Of a stretch of 64,000 nucleotides of DNA, positions 33,216 through 44,935 are shown in pieces. Under the pieces are notes generated by a model. That model ran no database searches. It saw nothing but the letters and a program-made list of their open reading frames with translations, and was not told where the DNA came from. The DNA is taken from assembly GCF_016801865.2 (NCBI RefSeq), contig NC_068938.1, forward strand, positions 131,778,689 through 131,842,688, written 5' to 3'. Positions within the stretch are counted from its first letter, which is position 1; each line of letters opens with the position of its first letter. Position numbers and translations under genes: made by a program. Source of the stretch: Culex pipiens pallens (Eukaryota; Arthropoda; Insecta; Diptera; Culicidae).

Positions 33216-34569
33216 CTTTTTGACTCGACTATTGTCATGTGTAGTCGTAGACGTAAATTTTTAGTTAATTTGACTATATTGCATTGTAACTCCCCTTTTG
33301 AAATGTTTTATAATCCCAATTTGACCCCATAAATAAAAATTACAAAATAATTTACTCGAAATATCAGCCATTTTCGCTCAAAAACCAATCAAATTCGCAA
33401 AAATCTCTTCCCCCTCGAAAAAAAAATCATTCTACAAAACCTTAATTATCACTAATTAAAATGCACTCTTTCTTCGCTTCGCCTCCTCTGACAATGCATT
33501 CTTTGTTCCTTTGGGTGCAAATCGTTCCGAGAATTTTGCGTTGAAGAAAAAAAAACTTTAAAAAAAGTTAAGCAGCAGCAAAAAACGACGACGACGACGA
33601 CGATGAAAAGCGAAACAGCTTTCGCCTGTAGCTATTTTAATTTTGAACTGCTGCTGCTGGTTCAAAACAGAAATCGAGAAAAAATAACTTGAACAAAAAA
33701 AGTGAGAGAGAGACAAGAAGAATCTGCTCAAGGATCAAATCCCGAAGCAGACGAAAAAAAAGGAAGGATTCTAAAAAGAGGAGAAAAAAAAGTGAAGAAC
33801 TCCACTTGGGGTCCACCACAAGAACTTATAACTGCGGGTATGTGAGTGTGAGTTCTTGTGGAGAGGAATGCGGTTGAAACTCATACAAACAAACACGTTT
33901 TTGGGAAGTTCTGAGTGAAACAAGAGGAAAAGGATGAAATCTCGTGGGGATGAAGTTCAAGGAACCGCTCGAGCAGGGAAGATTACACTTGCTTCAGATT
34001 TCGCTGATTTAGTGAAAATTTTGGGCACGGAAAGCCGAAATTTCAAGATTTAAAACGTTTGAAGTTGAAATTGGAAACAACCAAGTGCTTCTTCGCAGAA
34101 GAAGTAGCAAAAATCAATACTTGAAGCCGTGCAAAACTTCTCTCTCCAACTCCAACTCTCAACACAATAGTTGGCAGGAAGCTTGAATTTCTATGGCCTG
34201 AAGCAAGCTCTAGAAACTTTTCGTTTCAATCGCTGCGGCGCTAACATCCCGGGACGTCTCTCTTCAGACTGTTCAGTCGCTGAAGAGGCGCCCCGAAATT
34301 AAAGTCCGGGACTACGTTGCCAGGGCTTTTGGGTTGGGGGGGAACGAGCATCTACTCTACTTGAAAGATTTGAAGAAGGTGCCCCGCGTGAAATTTGGCC
34401 TTCGGGAAGCTACGAGGAAGGTAGAAATTTTTGGCGGAATGAACGCTTTACGGCGAAGTAATTAGCGTGCGATTTAATGGTGGGCTCGTGATTGAAGAAT
34501 TGGATGAACTTGTTCTTGGAAAAAGAATGCTTTAAAAATGAGCAAATTTAAAGGTTTTGTCAGGAGACT
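33216..34569. other. Unassigned, GC-richer stretch
   Basis: Contains (GAC)n at 33586-33602 and purine-rich tracts at 33690-33800. 34100-34450 is less AT-rich and includes a CTTCAGACTG..CAGTCGCTGAAGAG hairpin near 34263. It could hold an untranslated exon, but there is no clear splice pair. Confidence 0.3.
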
Positions 34570-34795
34570 TTATTTGGCTTTGAGTTGATCTAGATCTGGA
34601 CTTTAACCCCAATACTGTTTTGACCCCATAGCTTTTGGCTCCACTTATGTCTTATCATAATGTTAATGATTTGACTTCATCGCAGACTTAACATTAAAAG
34701 TCAATTTAACTCAATTTTCACCTTTAATTACTCCACTTTGAAATTGTCTCCACTGCTGATTTGACTCCACCAGAATTATCCACAGACTGAGTCAG

Positions 34796-36368
34796 CAGGG
34801 TGGCCACTCAAGTCGAGAAATTGGGAAAAGTCGGGAAAAAGTCGGGAATTCGCCAAAATCCGCTAAAAATCGGGAAAAAGTCGGGAATTTGTGATTTTTT
34901 GTCAGAAAGTCGGGAATCCCAAGCATACCTGCTTATTTTTTTTCTAATTCTTGAATAATTTTGTAATATTTTGAACAATTTTCAAATTAAATTCACTCAG
35001 TTCTAGATTGCTTTTTCAAAACAACCAATCCGCCATGGGTTTCCTTTGTACATAGGACCTTTTGAAAAAGTAAGCGAGAATTCTTACTTTAAATTTAAGG
35101 TTTCTTTCACTATTTCAATCTATATGATAATTGAAAGGTTTTTTAAGACATTAAAAATACTTATAAAATCTGGAGGTATTTGACACAGACTCTATCATAT
35201 TCTTTTTATGAATCAAACGTTTTTCTGAATTTATTTTTGTTTATCATTACCTCTTGTTCTTACTCTAACTTAAAACAACAACAAAGTTAATGAAAAATTA
35301 ATATAAAAATTGACCCTAATTTTAACGATTATGGCTAGCGCAAACGTATGATTCTGTTTGATTTGATCACATTGATTGAATATTTGATAAAAGATTCCAA
35401 CTTGAGTTTGGAAATGTTTTTTTGTGGTAAATATTTTTAATTGTTGAACTAAATTCATTTAGTCATTTATTTTTTCCAAATAATTCCCTTGAATTTTTGT
35501 GAGTATGTGTAAAATACTTTAGATAAAGCTTGATTTTCAGTTATCGGAAAACTTAAATATCGAAAAATCCATTCGATATTCGTTCTAAATGATTTTTTTT
35601 TAATTTTCATTCAGAACGAACATCGTTTTGAAAACATGAAAAATATTGAATTTGTTAAAAAATAAATCCAACAAATTTTGGTTTATATTATTGCAAATAT
35701 GTTAAAAGATTTTTTTTCTTTCAAACATATCACATAAAATAAGTGATAAAATATAAAATCTTATCAAACTGTTTTTTTTTTCTTTGAAAATTTTTAATCA
35801 GTTAAATACTGACAACTAGATAAATCAACATAAATTCAAAAAATCAAAAACAAAATTTACAAAATTCAAAAGGAAACTTTGTAAAAACATTTTTGTACGA
35901 ATTCCTCGATATTTTCAAAATTATTTTAAAGAATATTAACAGCAGTCATATTTAAGATTAATAATATTTTAAATTTAGTTATCTTTAACTTTTTGTCATT
36001 TCCAGTTGAAACGAAGTATCAAAAACTATACTTTTGCCAATTTTAAAAATAAATATTGAAATTACAAATATTATTAAGCTTTCGGTTATTTTTCAAAGAC
36101 TAATTGTTTATGTTTCTAATCGGAATGAGTGCTTCAATTTTTAAAGTTTTTTTTTAGGAATTTGTTGTTAAATTTCTGTTTTTCGAAAGTTGTCAATAGT
36201 TTTATTTTCTTTTAATTCGTTTAGGTTTTTTATGGTTTATATTGATTTTTTATGAGAAGGTTTTTTGTTTGAAAACTTTCTTTAGATAAGAAATGTTTAT
36301 TATTTGAGTTTCTGGAAAAGTCGGGAAAAAGTCGGGAATTTCAAAATGGTATTTGAGTGGTCACCCTG
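34796..36368. mobile_element. Non-autonomous hAT-like element, 1.57 kb
   Basis: The ends are CAGGGTGGCCACTCAA (34796) and, from 36368 on the minus strand, CAGGGTGACCACTCAA. Sub-terminal tandem phrases AAAAAGTCGGGAATT occur at 34836-34915 and 36312-36345. CAGGG termini are typical of hAT elements. The interior is AT-rich without transposase. It interrupts the GACTCCA minisatellite, which is present on both sides. A clean 8 bp target duplication could not be recognised (CTGAG occurs near both ends). Confidence 0.72.
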
Positions 36369-38564
36369 ATCTGAGAGTCTCAGACTCCATTTGAATGCTT
36401 GTGACTTGATTACAGACTTGATCTGACGTGAACTCCATTGATATCTTCGCTCCTCTGCTCGTTACTTAAGCCTTACTTAACTGACTAAACTCCGATTTTA
36501 ATTTGACTCCATCACTGACTTGACTCCAATTCCAGTTTGAATCCTCAAAAAAAGTTTTGTCATTTGGAAATAGGTCACTGCTAGCTGCGCGAAGGCTAAC
36601 ACCAACTACTTTCCGGGACTGAGATAAGCTGTATCAGAACCAGTAAAGTCTGATACAAGTTTTACTTTTTCCATAATTTCGTAGCCGGCCTAAGGATATC
36701 ATATGATTTATATGACTGTATTAGTTGCTCGATTCTGCTGATTGGACTCCATTTTAGGCTTGATTTTACTGTAAACACAACAACTTAACGTTTAACTTGA
36801 CCCCTTGCTGATTTTTCACCAAAACAATTGTAAATTTGGAGTCTTTAGTCTGAAAAGTTATAAGCACAAACTTAAATTGTCTCAATCTGCAAGATTTGTC
36901 TATTTTATCTACAAATTTGACTTGGTATATGATAAGACTTGGCCTACCAAATTAACCCGAGATTCAGTCTAGACTTAATCCATTGAACTAAAGCTACTGG
37001 CGTGAATAAGACTATAAATTATCGTTAAAAAATATATAATATGATAACACTCATGACGTAGGACTACGTTCCCATATAATCCTGATAAAAGTAAATAAAA
37101 ACATAGCCAAAAATACTAAGATAAGATTTATCTCCCAGAAATTCAACCCTCAACCTCTTCCCACCATCCTCGCCGCCATCAACTCTTTACGACCCTCCCA
37201 TTATTGGCTTATTTACCCTAACAATAACCGACCGTCCCAACTTTGACCATATATCCGTCGCAATTAACTTTTTAATGCTCATTTACAGCAAGCGCGAGCG
37301 CGCGCATTCTTTTTGACATCCTCCTTCCTCTTCTTCTTTGCGTCAAGTGCGTACGCACAAATGTCGCCAAAATTGACAGTTTTGTGTGATGACTGTGCGA
37401 CCGATGGACGGGTGATAAATTTGGTCGCGTGCCAGTTTTATTATTCATAACATCTTTCAGCGCGCTTCTTTTTATTTTGTTTACTTTTGCTTGGTTTTTG
37501 TTTGGCGTGCTGGGTTGATTTGTTTTACTTCCCCAAAGCGCGCACGCTGATCTCCAACGACCGTTGCTAAATTGGAGTTTAACCCCCGCCGGTTAACTGG
37601 AGTTAATGATAGATGAAAGAGTTGGCGAAAATTTGAAACGCTCAGCGAGAATCGTTAGCGTTAGGGTTGAGCAATTATCAGCTGTCAAGATTGCACGCTT
37701 AAGCAAAAGTTGGCACTCGTTGAGTTCAACGCGCTTTTGCTGCATGGGTTTACTGGAACTTTGACAGCTAGCTGTTCATTCGTAAACAATCAACTGTCAA
37801 AGTTACACGTTGCAAAAAAGTAATTGATTTTGAGTTAAATTCGCTTCTGCTGCATGGGCTTCGATCGTTTTGTCAGTACTGAAAACTTGAAGATCGTCAC
37901 AACTTGACAGCATTGCTGATAACTTTGGCGTGCGCTGCAGCTGCGGCACGATACGTGTGTCAGGTTTTATCATATTGGCAGCATAACTCAACACACACAC
38001 AAACGTTCATGTTTTTGCCCCGCGGAGTACGTGTCCAACATGTGGCCCAAGGCATAGTAGGCGCGCATGTCCAACAGAAAAAAAATGAAGATGTAGAGCA
38101 GCAGGTTACAGCCATCCCAGCTCATAATCAGCTGCACAGCGCAATCCAAGTGCACCTTGCAAACTGGTTGTCAGGCTGGGACGACTCAATGTTAGCAGCG
38201 AAAGTGTTGCACTTTTGAAGCTGATGGGATCGTCGAGTAGGCTATGAAATTTGATGGAAATTGGTAACATTATAGGATGTCGTCAAAATTGAGTGGCCCA
38301 ATTTGTTCGCTGTTTAATTGTTATAATTTCATTCAATGTGGGATAAATTTGGAAATAATTTAATTTAGAACAAGAGAAGCTTTTGCCATGTATCGGTTAC
38401 GTTGTGTAAAACGTTTATAACTGTCAAAATGACTATCTTTACTGTTACCGTCACACGACAGAATACATTTATTTTTGGTTTTGAGTTCAGACAATGTTGT
38501 GCTTTTAAGTTTGCTAACAGGTTGATGATTCCAATGTTTTTAAAAAAAACGGAATCGACGTAAC
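36369..38564. other. Minisatellite remnant, then unassigned sequence
   Basis: 36369-36800 continues the GACTCCA phrases. ACGTAGGACTACGT recurs at 37056-37069. 37300-38220 is less AT-rich and has two diverged copies of a CGC..TTTTGCTGCATGGG phrase (37731 and 37845). No exon is convincing. Confidence 0.35.
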
Positions 38565-38715
38565 ACCTTATAATGTGGCCCTCTTAAACCTTGCGGTTTC
38601 GTCTACGGATCCACAGGCATGTATCGTTCTTTTTGCGACAAGACTCCGCCTCCCGGGTCTCCTAAATGTGAAGGTATGGCACGGGGAGAGGGCGCCGAAT
38701 CACATCAAATAATCT
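38565..38715. repeat. Dispersed repeat fragment
   Basis: A GC-rich island (ACCTTGCGGTTTCGTCTACG, then GACTCCGCCTCCCGGGTCTC and GGCACGGGGAGAGGGCGCC) inside AT-rich DNA looks like the body of a short interspersed element. No tRNA head or target duplication is seen. Confidence 0.35.
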
Positions 38716-39279
38716 AACAAATCTGTTGAGAAGAGGCTTCCATATTTTGTTTGTTTTTATATCTCTTGCCATGTGATTTTACATCCAATCATGCGGAAAG
38801 AATGCGATTTTACATAAAAATGTGTAAATTTTCTCATATTTCAAGGCAGTGTTGCACGTTTTTTCTAGCTCAAAATCTGTCCTTATTCCTAGATGTAATA
38901 TTCCCATGATTATTCACTATTTGGAGTAAGTTGAATGAAAATTCAAGTCAAAGTTCTATTCAAATTTTGTAGGTAAAATCATAAATTATGTAATCTACAC
39001 AGTGAAAAAAAAATGGTTTTATTTAATCTCGGAACGTTCACAGATTTTGTGTCAGAAATAATGTGTTATCATGCCTTATCTTACATCTTTTCATGTCTTT
39101 AAAGTTATTCCATATAAATTTGATACAATTGAAGTCAATTATGTTTTGGGTAAGATTTCGATTTATTTTTCATTAATTATTTATGACAATTGAATAATCC
39201 GCAAAATTTTATTTATGAACCAATTTTTTTCTGAATAGTCCTCGTTAAAACTTACAACTTTGCCCAAGAATCATACACC

Positions 39280-39521
39280 CAACCGGCGGTCGCATGATTG
39301 TGATACATGGCGGCATGAAAGTATATCAGAATCTGCATGAAAACTGTCCTCATGCATTTTTTGCGATATAGGGGTATGACATTTTTGCCCGTTACCGACA
39401 ATTATCGACATTACCGACGGCAGATTGATTGTATTGCAGAAAAAAAAAAATGTTAACAGAACGAGGATTGAACCATCAACTTATAGGTTGCTGATCCGAC
39501 ACGCTACCACCGCGCCATGGA
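39280..39521 (-). mobile_element. tRNA-derived SINE or tRNA-like relic
   Basis: On the minus strand from 39520, ATGGCGCGGTGGTAGCG forms an A box (39502-39517), and GGTTCAATCCT a B box (39464-39474), with correct spacing of about 28 bp between boxes. The acceptor ends do not pair well. A run of T (minus strand) follows and then a body to about 39280. It could be a SINE or a degenerated tRNA. Confidence 0.6.
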
Positions 39522-39904
39522 CACTTGATGAATGATGAGGGACAGAGCGCAAACATAATGTTCTCTCTGGAGTGTTGCTCGGGGACGCGCCATCATTATA
39601 TGTGTTGGTGAGAACTGCAGATCGCTGACGTGTTTACACGCGGGCAAAAATGATCTATGGGCTTGCTGCAAAAAATGTAATAAAATATAACATTTTCTGC
39701 AGCAAATCCACTGTTGCAGATTTTGAGATATATTTTTCCTTTGGGTGTATCTATCAGAAAATTCTATGAAAACATAAAATGTTTCGAATATTTACGTATT
39801 ATTTTTGTATTTTTAAACCAATGTTACAAAATGGCTTCTTTGGTCATATGAAAGGCTCCCACAATGGTTGAGTTAAATTTAAAATAACTAATAAAATCGA
39901 GTCG

Positions 39905-39960
39905 AGAACAGAACACTGATGAAGTCTGCAATAGTAGACGAAATACGTATCTGTCAAGAT
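39905..39960 (+). ncRNA. Hammerhead ribozyme-like motif
   Basis: The conserved core order is present: CTGATGA (39916-39922), a stem GTCT/AGAC (39924-39927 with 39936-39939) closed by an 8 nt loop, GAAA (39940-39943), a self-complementary ATACGTAT stem III without loop, then the cleavage-site C (39951). Stem I pairs as ACA with TGT (39913-39915, 39952-39954). A single extra A at 39923 between the core and stem II departs from the consensus, and stem I is short. Minimal stem III hammerheads of this form are known from retroelements, often acting as dimers. It may be a worn copy. Confidence 0.4.
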
Positions 39961-40094
39961 ATTAAAAATATATAGCGGAATTAAAAGGAACAACTCGTCT
40001 CTTTGTATTCACAGTAATGCATTCTGCTAAAACGCTCAACCAAACCACAATAATAAAATCCATTTCCGGAATTTTGAGAGATTTTATCTATATT

Positions 40095-41545
40095 TAAGAG
40101 ATCTTGAGATCTTAAAATTAAGTCAAGGTCAAATGTATATTCCAAGTCAAGTCAGATCGTTTGATGATTTTGTAGTTAAAGTCAGGTCCAACAAGAATGA
40201 TTTGGTCAAAAGGGCCAAACCTTCAATATTATGCTCTTTTGAAGTATCAGTCTTGATTTAATTTTTTTGAAAATTTGTTTTTGAAAAGATTCAAAAATTT
40301 CACGAATTTTTCATGTTTTAACATTGTAAATCGGACCATTAGTTGCTGAGATATCGACGTTAGAAAATTGTGGGTTGTTTTGGTGAAACTTAGAAAACAA
40401 AAAATTTCCTGTTTTTAAACCTTTGCATTGCAATATCTGAGCAACTAAGGGTCGTATCAACAAAGTTAAAAAAAAAAACAAAATAAAGAGAATTTTCTCA
40501 GCCCTTCAAAAATATTTTTTCCAAAAGTGGGCAAACATGTGCACTAATTTAAAAAAAATGAAAAACTGCGACTATTTTCAAAAAAGTTACCTAAAAATGG
40601 CTTTAATTTGAAAACGGTGCACTTTATCAAAATTTCGCTTAAGTACTTTTTGATTAAAAATTTGATTTTATATCGAAAAAAAAAGTTGAAAAATTTCTTC
40701 GACCAATATTTCGATTTTTTGAAAAATTCAGTATTGATAAAAAAAAATTCATAACACGGTCAAAGATTTTTTGCACAACATGGAAATTTCTGAAAAGTTG
40801 GCATTTTATGTCCCCTAAAACATATAAAAAAATAATATTTTTTTGAAAATCAAGTTTTAGTGGCAAAAGTGAAATTAAAAATCAACAAAACAATTTTTAC
40901 CTCGTATCATTTTTTCCAGTGTAGTCCTTATCCATACCTACAACTTTGCCGAGGACACCAAATCGATTGAATTTTCATACATAATTTTTGTATGGACAGC
41001 TGAAAAATTTGTATGGAAAATTATATGGACAAATTGATAATGCAAAATGGCTTCTTTGGGCATACCGAAGGCAACAAAAAAGCTTCAGCCGGATTAAAAA
41101 ATACAAAAAAAAACGAATTACTGAAATATGAGAGAATTGCTCGAATAATAAAAGTCCGTTCGAAGGACTTCAAGTCAAAGTCAAATTTGTATTCTAAGTC
41201 AAATCAGTTGGAGAGATCAAGTCATAGTAAAATTATAGTCCAAGTCTTGGCAGATGGATAGATAAAGTCAGGTTTGCAGTCTAAGCCAAACATTTTGAGT
41301 GACCAAGTCAAAGTCAAATTTGTAGACCAAAAGAAGTTAGATCGGTAGAAAAAGTCCGTTATGTAGTCTAAGTCATGTAGTAAGTCCTGCCTGCTTTGAT
41401 TAAGTCAAACTTAATTGAGTAGTCCAAGCCAAGTCAGATTAATAGTTGAAGTCATTAACGATAGATCAAGTCAAATTCAAAGTCAAATTTAAAGTCCAAG
41501 TCAATTTGGATTGGTAGATCAAGTCCTAATAAAAGTCTATGTCAA
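40095..41545. repeat. Degenerate minisatellite of AAGTCAAA phrases
   Basis: AAGTCAAGTCAAA-like phrases occur at 40120-40200 and densely at 41165-41545, with spacing of about 20-45 bp. Between them (40200-41100) is AT-rich DNA with the dispersed phrase GTGTAGTCCTTATCCATACC near 40919. No gene is seen. Confidence 0.6.
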
Positions 41546-42148
41546 ACGATGAAGATCTCTAGTGATTTTAAACACAACTTTGAAGCAAAAATTGAACTCT
41601 GATCGATTTCAGCCTATTTTTACCGCACCTTGAGAGATGGCAGCTGCGTTCACCCCGGCGCGTGCCCCCCACGGAATAAAATAATCGTGAAAAAGATGAT
41701 AAATTGTTGCAAAACCCACCCATCTCTCACTCTTTCCTCAGTCAACACTGTTGTTGATATCCGCTCGCGCGATACACCTGGATATTGAACGGCACGAGCC
41801 CCCTAATGGATATTCCGGTTTTCCGCGAGCTCCAGCGAAACCAATCAGCTGGCGTGTGTGCCCTTAAAAGGGCATCCCTGTCGTCCACCGACATGTGCGC
41901 GATTAATTGAAGTTTTGAGGAGCACCTGTTTCGTGTTTCATTTTACGACATGCAATTATCAGCTGTTTGCGAGTGATAAGTGTCGGGCATTTTTGAAGAT
42001 GCAATTTGTGTGCTAATTCGGTTATGCAAGGTTGTTGTTGTCGTATTTTTTTCGAGAAAGAAAATAAGACGTTATGATGTCCCCCCTCTTAAAATGTGAC
42101 AATTTCATGAATATTAATTACCTTTTTCTCACTCTTCTCTTGTTACAG
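41546..42148. other. Less AT-rich, possibly conserved non-coding sequence
   Basis: 41640-41990 has balanced composition, CAGCTG/CACCTG E-box motifs (CAATCAGCTGG, AGCACCTGTTT, TATCAGCTG) and no open frame. Its position just upstream of the micro-exon candidate suggests intronic regulatory sequence; this is inference. The final part is a pyrimidine tract leading to the acceptor at 42148. Confidence 0.3.
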
Positions 42149-42198
42149 GTATGGCGAATTCCCACTCAACCCCTAGCGATCTAATTCAAGCAAATTGA
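42149..42198 (+). other. Candidate 50 bp micro-exon
   Basis: A strong acceptor (CTCACTCTTCTCTTGTTACAG ending 42148, shortened here to its last 21 positions by location 42128-42148) is followed by 50 bp and a perfect donor GTAAGT at 42199-42204. Inside is ATG GCG AAT.. opening a 15-codon frame that stops exactly at the donor (TGA at 42196-42198); the other frames are also closed. It would thus be an untranslated exon, perhaps joined to the first-exon donor at 23502. A chance pairing of good splice sites remains possible. Confidence 0.4.
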
Positions 42199-42204
42199 GT
42201 AAGT

Positions 42205-43554
42205 TATCCTCAATGGAATCGTAAAGCAATCACATGACTTGCTCACTTGTTGATATTGTTCTCGAAAGAATCTTTCTCAGAATCGTAAAACGACGCTACT
42301 TTAAAAGGACTCACATTCAATCAAGACACACAACTCACCCTTCCCCTCAAAATCTAAAAAAGTCACCCCTCACAAATTTCCCGCCACTTTAAATTTAGCG
42401 GAAGTCGCCCTCACTCACACTTTGACAATTTTGTCGCCAACTGTCAACAGTGCGTGAAACGTTTTCTCGCACTTCCTTGAATGGGTTCGACTCGAATCTT
42501 CCAAGAAATTAGGGCAGTGTGTAATTTTTAAAGAGATTACAACCCCTTGGAAGTAAACACACAGACTTACATATGAGGGTAATTCATGCGAGTGGCACCC
42601 TTAAATTTAATGGGTTGAAAAGTTTTCTGCGGCTCAGATTGTTTTGAAAAGTTTAAAATACGGTTTTTTGGCATGGTGTTGGTTGACGAAAAGATGAAAG
42701 AAGGGTTCGTCTTCATTGTGTTAGATATTGAAAATAGGGGAAGGGGACTTGTATTGGTGCTATTATAATACACTCTTGTTATTATGTCATTTCGTGAGTG
42801 TGTGGTAGTGTGACCTTGCGTAACGGAATAACTGTCTGTTTCAAACTGTACTTTCTCGTAATTTCACAGCCGGCTAGAGTCATGTTGTATTGCTAAGACA
42901 AATATCAGATATTTTCATGAGGATATCGTTTACTCATTGATATTCTTTTGAGAGTTTCATCGAAGAAAGTAAATGACTAGTTCATAATGAAATTTCGAGA
43001 TAATTCCATCGCTTCCCCTTAACTCAATTTGGCAAAACAACAATAAACGACACAGGCTCGTTCAGACACATAAATCAAACGTTACAAGCACACCCAAGCC
43101 AAATCCAGTAGCGCTTATTTTCGCAACAACAACAAGCTCCTTCTATCCCACACGTAATAAGCCCTTCTAGACCACCCTGCGAGCTCGTCGTCGCAGCAAA
43201 AAGTGCAGCTCATCATCGGATAAAATTTATAGTCTATTTTTCCGACGCGCCGCCGTTATTTATGCGTCGTCGTTGCGTCCTTTTTTGAAGGATTGGCGGA
43301 ATACTTGCTTCTCGCAAATGATGCAGCCGCGCCTCAGAAATGGAAATTTCGCTGCATTAGCATGCAAATCGCTTCTAGTCTACGCAGAGAGTAGGTTTGG
43401 GTTGAAGAAGGTGGCACTGAGAGAAAAAAGTACAGCTATTTACTATCTAACAAATGTGCCAACTTCATTGGCAAAAGTTTGGTCCCAGGACGTACAGGTT
43501 TTACAAAAATGAGAACTTATTTATATTTCTGATTTTCAACAAGTGACTCAAGAG
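42205..43554. other. Unassigned intron-like DNA
   Basis: No exon is supported. The phrase CACAGCCGGCTAGA near 42866 is a relative of the dispersed repeat at 29116 and 36670. 43120-43330 is less AT-rich. Confidence 0.3.
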
Positions 43555-44935
43555 ATGACCTTATGTCCTACACCAATACCCATCATCAGGCCACTTTAAC
43601 CTAATGTCCAACACCAGTATTCATCACCAAAGCACTTTGACCTAATGTCCAAAACCAATTTCCATCACCAGGGCACTTTAACCTAATGTCCAACACCAAA
43701 TTCAATAACCAGGGCACTTTAACCTTATGTTCTACAGCAACTTCAACCACCAGGGCACTTTAACCTAATAAAACACCAATTTCAACCACCAGGACACTTT
43801 AACCTAATGTCCAACATCAACTTATATCACCAGAGCACTTTAACCTAATGTCCAACACCAATATCCATCACCAAAGCACTTTGACCTAATGTCCAAAACC
43901 AATTTCAACCACCAGGGCACTTTAACCTAATGTCCAACAGCAATTTCAACCGCCAGGGCACTTTAACCTAATGTCTAACAGCAACTTCAACCACCAGGGC
44001 ACTTGAAACCTATGTCCAAAACCAATTTTCATCACCAAAGCACTTTGACCTAATGTCCAACACCAACTTCTATCACCAGGGCACTTTAACCTAGTAGCCA
44101 TAACCAATTTCAACCACCAAGGCACTTTAACCTAATGTCCAACACCAATTTCAACCACCAGGGCACTTTAACCTAATGTTCAACATCAACTTCAACCACC
44201 CGGGCTTTTTAGCCTAATGTCCAAAACCAATTTCTTTCCACTTTGACCTAATGTCCAAAATCAACTTCAACCACCAGGGCACTTTAACCTAATGTCCAAC
44301 ACCAATTTCAACCACCAGGGCACTTTAACCTAATGTTCAACAGCAACTTCAACCACCCGGGCACTTCAACCTAATGCCCAACACCATTATTCCTCACCAA
44401 AGCACTTTGACCTAATGTCCAAAACCAATTTCAACCATGAGGGTACTTTAACCTTGTATCCATAACCAATTTCAACACCACGAGCGTACTTTAACCTATT
44501 GTCCAACACCAATATTACTCACCAAAGCACTTTGACCTATTGTCCGAAACCAATTTCAACCACCAGGGCACTTTAACCTATTGTCCAACACCAATATTCC
44601 TCACCAAAGCACTTTGACCTAATGTCCAAAACCAATTTCAACCAACAGGGCACTTTAACCTATTGTTCAACACCAATATTCCTCACCAAAGCACTTTGAC
44701 CTAATGTCCAAAACCAATTTCAACCATGAGGGTACTTTAACCTTGTATCCATAACCAATTTTAACACCACCAGGGTACTTTAACCTATTGTCCAAGACCA
44801 ATATTACTCACCAAAGCACTTTGACCTATTGTCCGAAACCAATTTCAACCACCAGGGCACTTTAACCTTATGTCCAACATAAATATTCATCACCAAAGCA
44901 CTTTGACCTAATGTCCAAAAGTAAACCAATATCCA
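43555..44935. repeat. Minisatellite with a 41 bp unit, about 33 copies
   Basis: Units of about 41 bp contain CACTTTAACCTAATGTCCAA, then CACCAATTTCAACCACCAGGG. Two interleaved versions exist: one with CAGGGCACTTTAACC, one with CAAAGCACTTTGACC. Near 44355-44800 they alternate to give a higher-order dimer. Copies differ by several percent. Confidence 0.95.

Noticed and set aside
43555..44935. CRISPR-like array
   Set aside because: Units are contiguous and variable with no unique spacers; the context is eukaryotic, so it is a minisatellite.
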